Source: Clostridium sp. CAG:632
GTDB lineage: Bacteria; Bacillota; Clostridia; Lachnospirales; Lachnospiraceae
NCBI GenBank assembly: GCA_000431515.1
Contig: HF991369.1
Span: forward strand, 168,701 to 198,106
Direction: 5' to 3'
Length of the DNA: 29,406 bases
A program made the position numbers and the translations under genes. Under the pieces are notes generated by a model. The model was not told where the DNA came from. It saw only the letters and a program-made list of their open reading frames with translations, and did not search any database. This document shows, piece after piece, positions 1 through 6,514 of the stretch (its first letter is position 1; each line of letters begins with the position of its first letter).

Positions 1-100
1 GGAATGCCAGTTCCTTATACTTCATCGGCTTATATTCCGGACTGTATATGACATCTTTTACTTTTTCTTTTCGTTCTAAATATAATTCCTTCTCTTCCAT
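1..100 (-). CDS. rnr: Ribonuclease R, N-terminal fragment (cut by window edge)
   Basis: Only the first 33 codons lie in the window; the protein begins MEEKELYLERKEKV and continues off the left edge. The visible part (a charged start, then YSPEYKPMKYKELA) fits the N-terminal helix-turn-helix-like region of RNase R, a processive 3'-5' exoribonuclease that degrades structured RNA. The ATG at 98-100 is preceded by GGAG at close spacing. The secG-rnr order is a standard Firmicutes arrangement (often followed by smpB), and it carries much of the assignment because so little protein is visible. A terminator hairpin lies between secG and this gene, so rnr probably depends on read-through or on a promoter I could not recognise in 101-206. 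The identity is inferred from context plus this short match. Confidence 0.7.
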   Translation of the reverse strand, partial: MEEKELYLERKEKVKDVIYSPEYKPMKYKELAF

Positions 101-200
101 AATTCTCCAACCTGTAATCTACAGTCTCCTGCTCACCATCCTCTGTTCACAGCCACTTACGGGCATACATCAGCCAGATCATTCCCGCCATTGCAGCAAA

Positions 201-236
201 ATAAAAAGCTGTCGTACATGCGACAGCTTTTTATTA
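201..236 (-). terminator. Rho-independent terminator after secG (near-bidirectional)
   Basis: AGCTGTCG (207-214) and CGACAGCT (221-228) form a perfect 8-bp stem with a 6-nt loop. Runs of A/T flank both sides, so on either strand the stem is followed by T residues. On the minus strand it begins at the secG stop codon and lies upstream of rnr, which suggests partial termination between the two genes. Confidence 0.8.
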
Positions 237-467
237 AAAGAACAAGGTCAAAACCAGGGATATTACAAAGAACAATACAGCTAATACAGTGGTAACTGTA
301 GTTAATACCGATTCCTTTGATCGTCCTTTATTCTTATTCCAATAGGTCTCCCCGGCGCCTCCGCCCAGTGAACTTGAAAGACCGTCTGATTTACCTTCCT
401 GTGATAATACAAATACTGACATCGCAACTGATACAAGTAAAAAAACAATTTCAAGTGCTAATTTCAT
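234..467 (-). CDS. secG: Preprotein translocase subunit SecG
   Basis: A 77-residue inner-membrane protein with two hydrophobic segments (about residues 2-19 and 56-77). They are separated by a glycine/serine-rich loop, SSSLGGGAGETYWNKNKGR, a pattern typical of SecG, the small non-essential subunit of the SecYEG export channel. I place the start at the ATG at 465-467 because GGAGG sits 8 bases upstream; a start nine codons further out (494) would have no ribosome-binding site and adds a non-hydrophobic extension. It lies just downstream of eno and has its own promoter (504-532). The eno-secG-rnr order matches other Clostridia. Length and topology are normal for the family. Confidence 0.93.
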   Translation of the reverse strand: MKLALEIVFLLVSVAMSVFVLSQEGKSDGLSSSLGGGAGETYWNKNKGRSKESVLTTVTTVLAVLFFVISLVLTLFF

Positions 468-503
468 AATTACACCTCCGTTCCAAATGCTCAACTAGAG
501 CTT

Positions 504-532
504 ATAATAGCATAGTATATTATGAAATTCAA
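504..532 (-). promoter_or_regulatory. Sigma-A promoter of secG
   Basis: On the minus strand, TTGAAT (527-532), a 17-base spacer and TATTAT (504-509), with a TG one base before the -10 (extended -10). It lies between the eno stop and the secG ribosome-binding site, about 37 bases upstream of the secG ATG. Confidence 0.75.
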
Positions 533-540
533 GTTATTTT

Positions 541-1830
541 TTACCAGCCGCGATAAACAGCAACTTTTCCCAATTCTTCTTCTATTCGAAGCAGTTGATT
601 GTATTTTGCTGTCCGATCTGCTCTACAGGGCGCACCGGTCTTAATCTGCCCTGCATTGACCGCTACTGCAAGATCCGAGATAAAGCTATCTTCTGTCTCG
701 CCGGAACGATGAGAAATTACGGTTGTATATCCCGCATTTGCTGCCATATGAATCGCATTTAAGGTTTCTGTCAGAGTCCCTATCTGATTATATTTAATCA
801 GGATAGAGTTTGCAATCTGTGCATCAATTCCCATTTTCAGTCGACCGGTGTTTGTTACAAACAGGTCATCACCCACCAATTGTATCTTATCGCCCAGCCG
901 GTATGTCAGAATTTTCCAGCCTTTTACATCATTTTCATTCAGTCCATCCTCAATCGAATAGATCGGATATTTTGCCACCAGATCTTCATAATACTGCACC
1001 ATTTCCTCTGCATTCCGATATACCTCTTTTCCGGACATCCGGCTTTCTCCCGGAAAATAGTACAGGTCCTGTGTATCCAGATACAGCTCAGAAGCCGCCG
1101 CATCAATTGCAATCTGTATATCCTCTCCCGGCTTATATCCGGCCGCCTGAATCGCCTCCACAATTATGTCCAGTACTTCCTGCGAACTTGCCAGATCCGG
1201 TGCAAATCCACCTTCATCTCCGATTGCGGTAGACAGACCACGTTCCTTTAACTGTTTTTTCAGAGCATGATAAATCTCACAGGCCATCTGCAGACCCTGC
1301 TTAATGGTTTCCGCTCCTACCGGAGCTATCATAAATTCCTGCAGATCAACCGTATTATCCGCATGCTTGCCACCATTTAAGATATTCATCATCGGAACCG
1401 GAATTGTTCGTGCATTTACCCCTCCAATATATCGGTATAACGGCATTTTCAGAGCAGTTGCCGCTGCTTTTGCCACAGCCAGGGACACTCCCAAAATCGC
1501 ATTTGCTCCATATCTGGATTTATTATCCGTTCCATCCGCCTCCAGCATGATCCGATCTATTTCTGCCTGTTCAAATGCATTCTTTCCTATAATCTTATCT
1601 GCAATTCTTGTGTTCACATTTAAGACCGCATTTTGAACCCCAAGACCTCCGTAGCGTTTCTCGCCATCCCGCAGTTCCAATGCTTCATGCTCCCCGGTTG
1701 ATGCACCGGACGGCACCTGCGCACGTCCCGTGATTCCGGCCTCCAGCTGTACCTCCACTTCTACGGTCGGATTTCCTCTGGAATCCAAAATCTCTCTGGC
1801 ATGTACATCCAGAATTTTTACTTCTCGCAT
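541..1830 (-). CDS. eno: Enolase (phosphopyruvate hydratase)
   Basis: A 429-residue cytoplasmic glycolytic enzyme that interconverts 2-phosphoglycerate and phosphoenolpyruvate. The conserved landmarks are present: DSRGNPTVEVEV near residue 16, His156 in NGGKHADN, Glu206 in GDEGG, the magnesium ligands Asp243, Glu294 (SIEDGL) and Asp321, catalytic Lys346 in LIKYNQIGTLTET and His374 in ISHRSGETED. The length is normal and all key residues are kept. A strong AGGAGG precedes the ATG. It follows gpmI but is separated from it by a terminator that overlaps a candidate promoter for eno. Codon use is ordinary (CGA, CGG, AGA, ATA and GGG are frequent), unlike the codon-optimised gap, pgk, tpiA and gpmI nearby, which is odd for a major glycolytic enzyme. 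Confidence 0.97.
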   Translation of the reverse strand: MREVKILDVHAREILDSRGNPTVEVEVQLEAGITGRAQVPSGASTGEHEALELRDGEKRYGGLGVQNAVLNVNTRIADKIIGKNAFEQAEIDRIMLEADGTDNKSRYGANAILGVSLAVAKAAATALKMPLYRYIGGVNARTIPVPMMNILNGGKHADNTVDLQEFMIAPVGAETIKQGLQMACEIYHALKKQLKERGLSTAIGDEGGFAPDLASSQEVLDIIVEAIQAAGYKPGEDIQIAIDAAASELYLDTQDLYYFPGESRMSGKEVYRNAEEMVQYYEDLVAKYPIYSIEDGLNENDVKGWKILTYRLGDKIQLVGDDLFVTNTGRLKMGIDAQIANSILIKYNQIGTLTETLNAIHMAANAGYTTVISHRSGETEDSFISDLAVAVNAGQIKTGAPCRADRTAKYNQLLRIEEELGKVAVYRGW

Positions 1831-1877
1831 CTTTTCATTCCTCCTATATGCAATTAGGCTTAGTAAAAAGTATGCAC

Positions 1878-1932
1878 AAAAAACAGACCCTTATTCATCT
1901 TTGACTGTTTCGGTCAAAAATCATAAGGGTCT
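1878..1932 (-). terminator. Rho-independent terminator after gpmI, upstream of eno
   Basis: A perfect 10-bp outer stem, AGACCCTTAT (1885-1894) with ATAAGGGTCT (1923-1932), encloses a second short stem, TTGAC (1901-1905) with GTCAA (1913-1917). On the minus strand it is followed by G and six T's. It stands about 50 bases after the gpmI stop and ends 47 bases before the eno start. Confidence 0.85.
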
Positions 1933-1948
1933 ATATTCATGATCTGAA
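1920..1948 (-). promoter_or_regulatory. Candidate eno promoter overlapping the gpmI terminator
   Basis: On the minus strand, TTCAGA (1943-1948), a 17-base spacer and TATGAT (1920-1925). The -10 overlaps the 5' arm of the gpmI terminator, so an eno transcript would start inside the hairpin and lack its 5' arm. The -35 matches only 4 of 6 consensus bases. Confidence 0.5.
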
Positions 1949-1983
1949 TTATATTATATAATTATCAATATGATTGTTATTCA

Positions 1984-3534
1984 TTAATTTTTCTTTACCA
2001 GCAGTGACTTTCCGGTCATCTCCTGTGGCTGTGGAAGTCCCATTACTTCTAATAAGGTTGGTGCGATATCTGCCAGACATCCATTTTCCTGTAAAGTATA
2101 CGTTGGATCATAATTAAAGAGAATAAACGGAACCGGATTGGTTGTATGTGCCGTATGCGGCTTTCCTGTCTCATAATCGATCATCTTCTCTGCATTACCA
2201 TGATCGGCACAGATAAACAGAACACCGTCCATCTTCTTTACTGCTTCCACCGCTTCTCCTACGCACTGGTCCACTGTTTCAACAGCCTTTACAGCTGCAG
2301 GAATCACTCCGGTATGACCTACCATATCAGGATTTGCAAAGTTAATAATGATCACATCATACTTATCCGATGTAATTGCCTCAACCAGATTCTTGCACAC
2401 CTCCGGTGCACTCATTTCCGGCTGGAGATCATAGGTTGCTACTGCCGGAGATTTTACCAGAATCCGTTCTTCGTTTTTGTTCGGTTCCTCTACACCACCA
2501 TTGAAGAAGAATGTAACATGTGCATATTTCTCTGTCTCAGCCAGACGAAGCTGTGTCAGATTGTTCTCTGCCAGATATGCACCGAATGTATTGGTGATGC
2601 TCTCCTTCTTGAATGCAACATATTTGTTTTCAATCGTCTCATCATAATCTGTAAAGCATACATAGGTTAATGGCATAAATCCATTCTTCCGCTCAAAGCC
2701 TGTAAATTCCTTATCGCAGAATGCACGGGTAATCTCACGGGCGCGGTCCGGACGGAAGTTGAAGAAGATTACGGAATCATTCTCCTTTACCAGAGACAAA
2801 GGCTTACCTGCCTCGTCAACGATGACTGTCGGAAGTACAAACTCATCTGTAACATCCTTTGCATAGGAATCAGCCATAGCCTGAACTGCATCTGTAGCAG
2901 TTTCGCCTTCACCGTATACCAGAGACGCATATGCCTTCTCAACACGATCCCAACGATTATCACGATCCATTGCATAATAACGGCCGGATAAAGAGGCAAT
3001 CTTACCAACACCGATTTCTTTCATCTTCGCTTCTAACTGTGCAACATAATCCTTTCCGGATGCCGGTGGAGTATCACGGCCATCCAGGAATGCATGTACA
3101 TATACATTTTCAATCCCCTGACGTTTGCACAGCTCCAGTAATCCATATAAATGTGTAATATGGCTGTGTACACCGCCATCTGATAACAGACCCCATAAAT
3201 GAAGATCTGAATGATTCTTCTTTACGTTTTCAATCGCACGGAGCAGTTCTGCATTTTCAAAGAAATCTCCGTCCTGAATCGACTTTGTAATCTTGGTCAG
3301 CTCCTGATAAATAATACGGCCTGCACCGATATTCATATGACCAACCTCTGAATTTCCCATCTGACCGTCCGGCAATCCAACCGCAAGACCGGATGCATTT
3401 CCTTTTACAAACGGGCATTCCTTCATTAATTTGTCCATGACCGGGGTATTTGCCATAGCTACTGCATTTCCGTCCGGATTATCACTTAATCCATAACCGT
3501 CAAGAACCATTAATACTACTGGTTTTTTACTCAT
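1984..3534 (-). CDS. gpmI: 2,3-bisphosphoglycerate-independent phosphoglycerate mutase
   Basis: A 516-residue manganese-dependent enzyme of the alkaline phosphatase superfamily that interconverts 3- and 2-phosphoglycerate. Metal and catalytic motifs are clear: VLDGYG with Asp12, the phospho-serine site GNSEVGHMNIGAGR with Ser62, HAFLDGRDTPP, RYYAMDRDNRWDR, FRPDRARE, CADHGNAEKM and PHTAHTTNPVP. Length is typical. AGGAGA precedes the ATG. The gene has its own promoter (3587-3615) and ends at a terminator before eno, so it appears to be transcribed alone. Codon use is biased towards AAG, GTT, CGT and similar, as expected for high expression. Confidence 0.97.
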   Translation of the reverse strand: MSKKPVVLMVLDGYGLSDNPDGNAVAMANTPVMDKLMKECPFVKGNASGLAVGLPDGQMGNSEVGHMNIGAGRIIYQELTKITKSIQDGDFFENAELLRAIENVKKNHSDLHLWGLLSDGGVHSHITHLYGLLELCKRQGIENVYVHAFLDGRDTPPASGKDYVAQLEAKMKEIGVGKIASLSGRYYAMDRDNRWDRVEKAYASLVYGEGETATDAVQAMADSYAKDVTDEFVLPTVIVDEAGKPLSLVKENDSVIFFNFRPDRAREITRAFCDKEFTGFERKNGFMPLTYVCFTDYDETIENKYVAFKKESITNTFGAYLAENNLTQLRLAETEKYAHVTFFFNGGVEEPNKNEERILVKSPAVATYDLQPEMSAPEVCKNLVEAITSDKYDVIIINFANPDMVGHTGVIPAAVKAVETVDQCVGEAVEAVKKMDGVLFICADHGNAEKMIDYETGKPHTAHTTNPVPFILFNYDPTYTLQENGCLADIAPTLLEVMGLPQPQEMTGKSLLVKKN

Positions 3535-3586
3535 CGTTCTATCTCCTTTGAATACATAATATAAAAATTACTATTTAACCGTAACT

Positions 3587-3615
3587 ATCTTATCATAATC
3601 ATTTCTCGCATTCAA
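3587..3615 (-). promoter_or_regulatory. Sigma-A promoter of gpmI
   Basis: On the minus strand, TTGAAT (3610-3615), a 17-base spacer and TAAGAT (3587-3592), with TG one base upstream of the -10 (extended -10). It starts only about 40 bases after the stop codon of the preceding small gene. Confidence 0.7.
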
Positions 3616-3653
3616 GAAAATTATCCATCATATCCATAAGGAGTTAAAAGAAT

Positions 3654-4007
3654 CTATAAGCTCAGGAACCGCTCCAACTCTTCGGTTGTTTTCTCCAGCA
3701 CATCTCTGGATGGTTTCTTATCCTTATCCAGTGCTTTTGCAAAAATACCCAGTCTGCTGCTTACCATAGAATTCGCTACATATGTACCGGTCTGTGCCAT
3801 ATCATCGGTAATCGAAATCTGAATCCAGTTTCCTCCGGCAACAATATGCAGACAATATCTTCCGACTGCAGGAAGCTTGATAAACTTAATAATTCCCATT
3901 TCCTTATACTCCGGCTTCCCTGCAGTGAAGTTACAATCCTTTATAACTTCAAACAATTCTGCAGTTGTGTAACTCTTGTTTGCCTTTATCTTCTTACAAT
4001 CCTTCAT
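3654..4007 (-). CDS. Small conserved-looking protein of unknown function under a LytTR-box promoter
   Basis: 117 residues, probably cytoplasmic: no signal peptide or membrane segment. I do not recognise the family. A lysine-rich start leads into predicted helix (TTAELFEVIKD), then an alternating strand-rich core (IIKFIKLPAVGRYCLHIVAGGNWIQISITDD), and a charged C-terminal helix ending EKTTEELERFLSL. I choose the ATG at 4005-4007 because GGAGG lies 8 bases upstream; the ATG five codons earlier (4022) has its own codons overlapping that GGAGG. The leader carries a 10-bp tandem repeat (4022-4048) and, further up, a TATAAT and two identical boxes fitting the LytTR-family consensus. It interrupts the tpiA-gpmI stretch of the glycolytic block but has its own promoter, so it need not be metabolic. 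Confidence 0.8.
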   Translation of the reverse strand: MKDCKKIKANKSYTTAELFEVIKDCNFTAGKPEYKEMGIIKFIKLPAVGRYCLHIVAGGNWIQISITDDMAQTGTYVANSMVSSRLGIFAKALDKDKKPSRDVLEKTTEELERFLSL

Positions 4008-4021
4008 TTCCCATTCCTCCA

Positions 4022-4048
4022 TTTTCTTTTGTTTTCTTTTGTTTTCTT
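4022..4048. repeat. 10-bp tandem repeat (TTTTCTTTTG, 2.7 copies)
   Basis: Two full units at 4022-4031 and 4032-4041 and a partial unit at 4042-4048. On the gene's strand it reads as a purine-only tract broken by single C's (CAAAAGAAAA units) immediately before the ribosome-binding site of the 117-residue protein. Confidence 0.85.
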
Positions 4049-4091
4049 CATAATGTTCGGAAATCTGCTTCCTACTCTGTCAGTATATCAT

Positions 4092-4097
4092 ATTATA
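4092..4097 (-). promoter_or_regulatory. -10 element of the small unknown gene, with weak -35
   Basis: A consensus TATAAT on the minus strand. The hexamer 17 bases upstream is TCGGAT, a poor -35, and the downstream LytTR-like box ends where that -35 begins. A consensus -10 with a poor -35 next to activator-type boxes is the layout of an activated promoter. A TATACT at 4082-4087 is an alternative -10. Confidence 0.55.
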
Positions 4098-4119
4098 TTT
4101 TATCCGCTCCATTCATCCG

Positions 4120-4149
4120 ACAAACGGTTATGTTTTTGTGACAAACGGT
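4120..4149 (-). promoter_or_regulatory. Pair of LytTR-type regulator boxes (direct repeats)
   Basis: ACCGTTTGT occurs twice on the minus strand (4120-4128 and 4141-4149), separated by 12 bases. The repeat extends to 13 identical bases (4119-4131 and 4140-4152) with a 21-bp period. The published consensus for LytTR-domain regulators (AlgR/AgrA/LytR family) is two direct repeats [TA][AC][CA]GTTN[AG][TG] spaced 12-13 bp, and both copies fit it at every position. The pair lies just upstream of the -35 region of the small unknown gene. The match is seen in sequence; the binding protein is inferred and no LytTR gene is in this window. Confidence 0.65.
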
Positions 4150-4168
4150 TATAACTGCTGATTTCAAC

Positions 4169-4222
4169 GCAAAAAACTCTCATCTGCTCCTGATTCCTAG
4201 TATCCGCTCACAGACGAGAGTT
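4169..4222 (-). terminator. Terminator after tpiA
   Basis: Arms 4175-4186 and 4211-4222 pair over 12 bp with one G-U wobble on the minus-strand transcript, enclosing a 24-nt loop. A run of T's follows on the minus strand. It lies about 40 bases after the tpiA stop. T-rich sequence on the other side may let it act in both directions. Confidence 0.75.
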
Positions 4223-4259
4223 TATTTTTATTGCTTCTTTCCTACAAAATTACAAGATC

Positions 4260-5012
4260 TTACTTGTTGTAGTTAACTACCTTACCAAAGTCAGCCTTCA
4301 GAGATGCGCCACCGATCAGACCACCGTCAATATCAGGCTTTGCTAACAGCTCTGCTGCATTTCCGGCATTCATAGATCCACCATACTGAATACGAACAGC
4401 TTCTGCTGTCGGTGCATCATAAATCTCAGCGATCAGATCACGGATACCCTTACATACTTCCTGTGCCTGGTCAGAAGTGGCTGTCTTACCGGTACCGATT
4501 GCCCAGATTGGCTCATAAGCGATTACCATGCTCTTAACCTGATCTGCTGTAATACCAGCCAGATCAGACTTGATCTGAAGACGGATCCAATCCATAGTTA
4601 CGCCAAGCTCTCTCTGCTCTAATGACTCACCACAGCAAAGAATCGGAGTAATACCAGCCTCAAATGCCTTCTTAACCTTCTTGTTCAGTAATGCATCATC
4701 TTCCTTGAAGTAATCACGACGCTCTGAATGTCCGATAATAACATACTTAACACCTGCATCTACCAGCATAGCTGCTGAAATTTCTCCGGTGTATGCACCG
4801 CTCTCTTCAAAGTACATATTCTCTGCACCTACAGCGACGTTTGTACCCTTGGTAGCTTCTACTACAGGAACAATGTCAATTGCCGGTACACAATATACAA
4901 CATCTACATCATCATTCTTTACTAAGTCCTTTAACTCGTTAACCAGAGCAACTGCCTCACTCGGAGTCTTGTTCATCTTCCAGTTACCTGCAATAATCTT
5001 TTTTCTTGCCAT
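4260..5012 (-). CDS. tpiA: Triosephosphate isomerase
   Basis: 250 residues, a TIM-barrel enzyme interconverting dihydroxyacetone phosphate and glyceraldehyde 3-phosphate. The active site is complete: Asn10 and Lys12 in GNWKMN, His95 in IGHSERR, and Glu167 in AYEPIWAIGTGKTA, plus the phosphate-binding YGGSMN and GGLIGGASL stretches near the C-terminus. The length is normal. The ATG follows GGAG with good spacing. It sits 28 bases after pgk with no terminator or promoter between, so the two form an operon that ends at the hairpin at 4169-4222. Codon use is of the highly expressed type. Confidence 0.98.
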   Translation of the reverse strand: MARKKIIAGNWKMNKTPSEAVALVNELKDLVKNDDVDVVYCVPAIDIVPVVEATKGTNVAVGAENMYFEESGAYTGEISAAMLVDAGVKYVIIGHSERRDYFKEDDALLNKKVKKAFEAGITPILCCGESLEQRELGVTMDWIRLQIKSDLAGITADQVKSMVIAYEPIWAIGTGKTATSDQAQEVCKGIRDLIAEIYDAPTAEAVRIQYGGSMNAGNAAELLAKPDIDGGLIGGASLKADFGKVVNYNK

Positions 5013-5040
5013 TTTCTTATCTCCTTATCTGCCTGCATTC

Positions 5041-6249
5041 TTACTTATCGTTAGCTGCCGCTACACCAGGAAGCTCCTTACCCTCTAAGAACTCAAGGGA
5101 AGCACCGCCACCGGTAGAAATATGGCTCATCTTATCACCATAGCCTAACTGATTAACAGCTGCTGCTGAATCACCACCACCGATAATGGTTGTAGCATCG
5201 GTCTCTGCCAATGCTGCTGCTACTGCCTTTGTACCTGCAGCCAGTGTAGGGTTTTCAAATACACCCATAGGTCCGTTCCAAACAACGGTCTTAGCTGTCT
5301 TAACAGCCTCTGCATAAAGCTCAATTGTCTTAGGTCCGATATCGCAGCCTTCCTTGGAAGCATCCATCTTATCAGCATCACAGATAGTTGTCTCAACAGG
5401 TGCATCAATTGGATTCGGGAAGTCAGTGACCATAACAGAATCTACAGGAAGTAATAACTTCTTTCCAAGCTTGTCTGCCTTCTCCATCATTTCCTTACAG
5501 TAATCGATCTTGGTATCATCTACTAAAGACTTACCAATCTCATAGCCCTTTGCCTTTAAGAAGGTATATGCCATACCACCGCCAATGATCAGGGTATCGC
5601 ACTTCTCTAACAGGTTTGAGATAACATTTAACTTATCTGCTACCTTTGCACCGCCCAGGATTGCAACGAATGGACGAACCGGATTCTCAACTGCATTTCC
5701 AAGGAAGTCAATCTCCTTCTGCATTAAGTAACCAACAACTGCTGTATCTACTAAGGAAGCAACACCTACATTTGAGCAGTGAGCTCTGTGTGCTGTACCG
5801 AATGCATCATTTACAAATACATCACAGATGCTTGCCAGATCCTTGCTGAATGCTTCACCATTCTTGGTCTCTTCCGGTCTGAAACGAGTATTCTCAAGCA
5901 GAATGATCTCGCCATCTTTCATAGCTTCTACGGCTGCTCTTGCATTCGGTCCTACAACTTCAGGATCAGCTACGAACTTAACTTCCTGTCCTAACAGCTC
6001 TGTCAGACGCTTTGCAACCGGTGCCAAAGTCTTGGTCTTCTTATCTTCTTCTGTCTTAACCTTACCCAGGTGTGAGCAAAGGATAATCTTTCCACCATCT
6101 GCAACTAACTTCTTGATTGTAGGGAGAGCTGCAACCAGACGATTCTCGTCTGTAATCTGTCCATCCTTTAAAGGTACATTAAAATCACAACGAACCAGGA
6201 CTCTTTTTCCTTTTACATTAATATCATCTACGGATTTCTTATTCAGCAT
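5041..6249 (-). CDS. pgk: Phosphoglycerate kinase
   Basis: 402 residues, a two-domain cytoplasmic kinase making ATP from 1,3-bisphosphoglycerate. Diagnostic segments are RVLVRCDFNVPLKDG near residue 16, the substrate-binding LCSHLGK and LLENTRF, GTAHRAHCS, AILGGAKVADK at the start of the nucleotide domain, VWNGPMGVFE and the ATP-binding GGGDSAAAV. The length is typical. AAAGGAGC precedes the ATG. tpiA follows 28 bases later. The 75-base leader holds a 7-bp hairpin (6282-6299) and no convincing promoter, so pgk may rely on read-through from gap across the terminator and palindromic element, or on a promoter inside that element. Codon use is strongly optimised. Confidence 0.98.
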   Translation of the reverse strand: MLNKKSVDDINVKGKRVLVRCDFNVPLKDGQITDENRLVAALPTIKKLVADGGKIILCSHLGKVKTEEDKKTKTLAPVAKRLTELLGQEVKFVADPEVVGPNARAAVEAMKDGEIILLENTRFRPEETKNGEAFSKDLASICDVFVNDAFGTAHRAHCSNVGVASLVDTAVVGYLMQKEIDFLGNAVENPVRPFVAILGGAKVADKLNVISNLLEKCDTLIIGGGMAYTFLKAKGYEIGKSLVDDTKIDYCKEMMEKADKLGKKLLLPVDSVMVTDFPNPIDAPVETTICDADKMDASKEGCDIGPKTIELYAEAVKTAKTVVWNGPMGVFENPTLAAGTKAVAAALAETDATTIIGGGDSAAAVNQLGYGDKMSHISTGGGASLEFLEGKELPGVAAANDK

Positions 6250-6323
6250 ATTTATGCTCCTTTCATTATTACATTATTCTTCTCCGGAGTATTCCAGAGG
6301 AATGTTCAAAGTACAGTAATATA

Positions 6324-6441
6324 GCCTTGCAACCTCGCCGCTCCCGGCTCGGTCACGGGCTTCGCCCTATACGAACATATATATCACGTGCGCGCTGTGT
6401 GCAAGCACCCGACGCACGTGATATATATGTTCGTGCAAGGC
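6324..6441. repeat. 118-bp multi-branched palindromic intergenic element
   Basis: Closed by GCCTTGCA (6324-6331) and TGCAAGGC (6434-6441). Inside are three nested hairpins: GCCG/CGGC (6337-6340 with 6345-6348), GGGC/GCCC (6357-6360 with 6364-6367) and a perfect 22-bp arm pair (6371-6392 with 6413-6434) around a 20-base loop that itself contains GTGC-AA-GCAC. It is GC-rich at one end and has an AT-rich core arm. It follows the gap terminator and precedes the pgk leader. No coding potential, no transposase, and no clear target-site duplication. It looks like a dispersed palindromic repeat (REP/MITE-like), which one window cannot prove. Confidence 0.75.
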
Positions 6442-6454
6442 TCATGCTTTCGTG

Positions 6455-6487
6455 AAAAAAAGAGCCCGGTCCATGAAGACCGGACCC
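6455..6487 (-). terminator. Rho-independent terminator after gap
   Basis: On the minus strand, GGGTCCGGTC (6478-6487) pairs with GACCGGGCTC (6462-6471) over 10 bp, including two G-U wobbles, around a 6-nt loop. Seven T's follow. It stands 28 bases after the gap stop codon. Confidence 0.88.
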
Positions 6488-6514
6488 TTAAGGTCAATTA
6501 ATATTCAACCAGGA

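Noticed and set aside
120..206. Minus-strand frame between secG and rnr encoding a short hydrophobic stretch ending AGMIWLMYARKWL and a stop
   Set aside because: No start with a ribosome-binding site, only 14 codons from its first ATG, and it overlaps terminator sequence; it may be a chance frame or gene relic.
2146..2670. Plus-strand 174-codon frame inside gpmI
   Set aside because: Antisense to a certain glycolytic gene; cysteine- and histidine-rich composition typical of an antisense frame and no ribosome-binding site.
4023..4259. Possible riboswitch or tRNA between tpiA and the small unknown gene
   Set aside because: Fully explained by the tpiA terminator, LytTR-type boxes and promoter; no cloverleaf or conserved riboswitch core.
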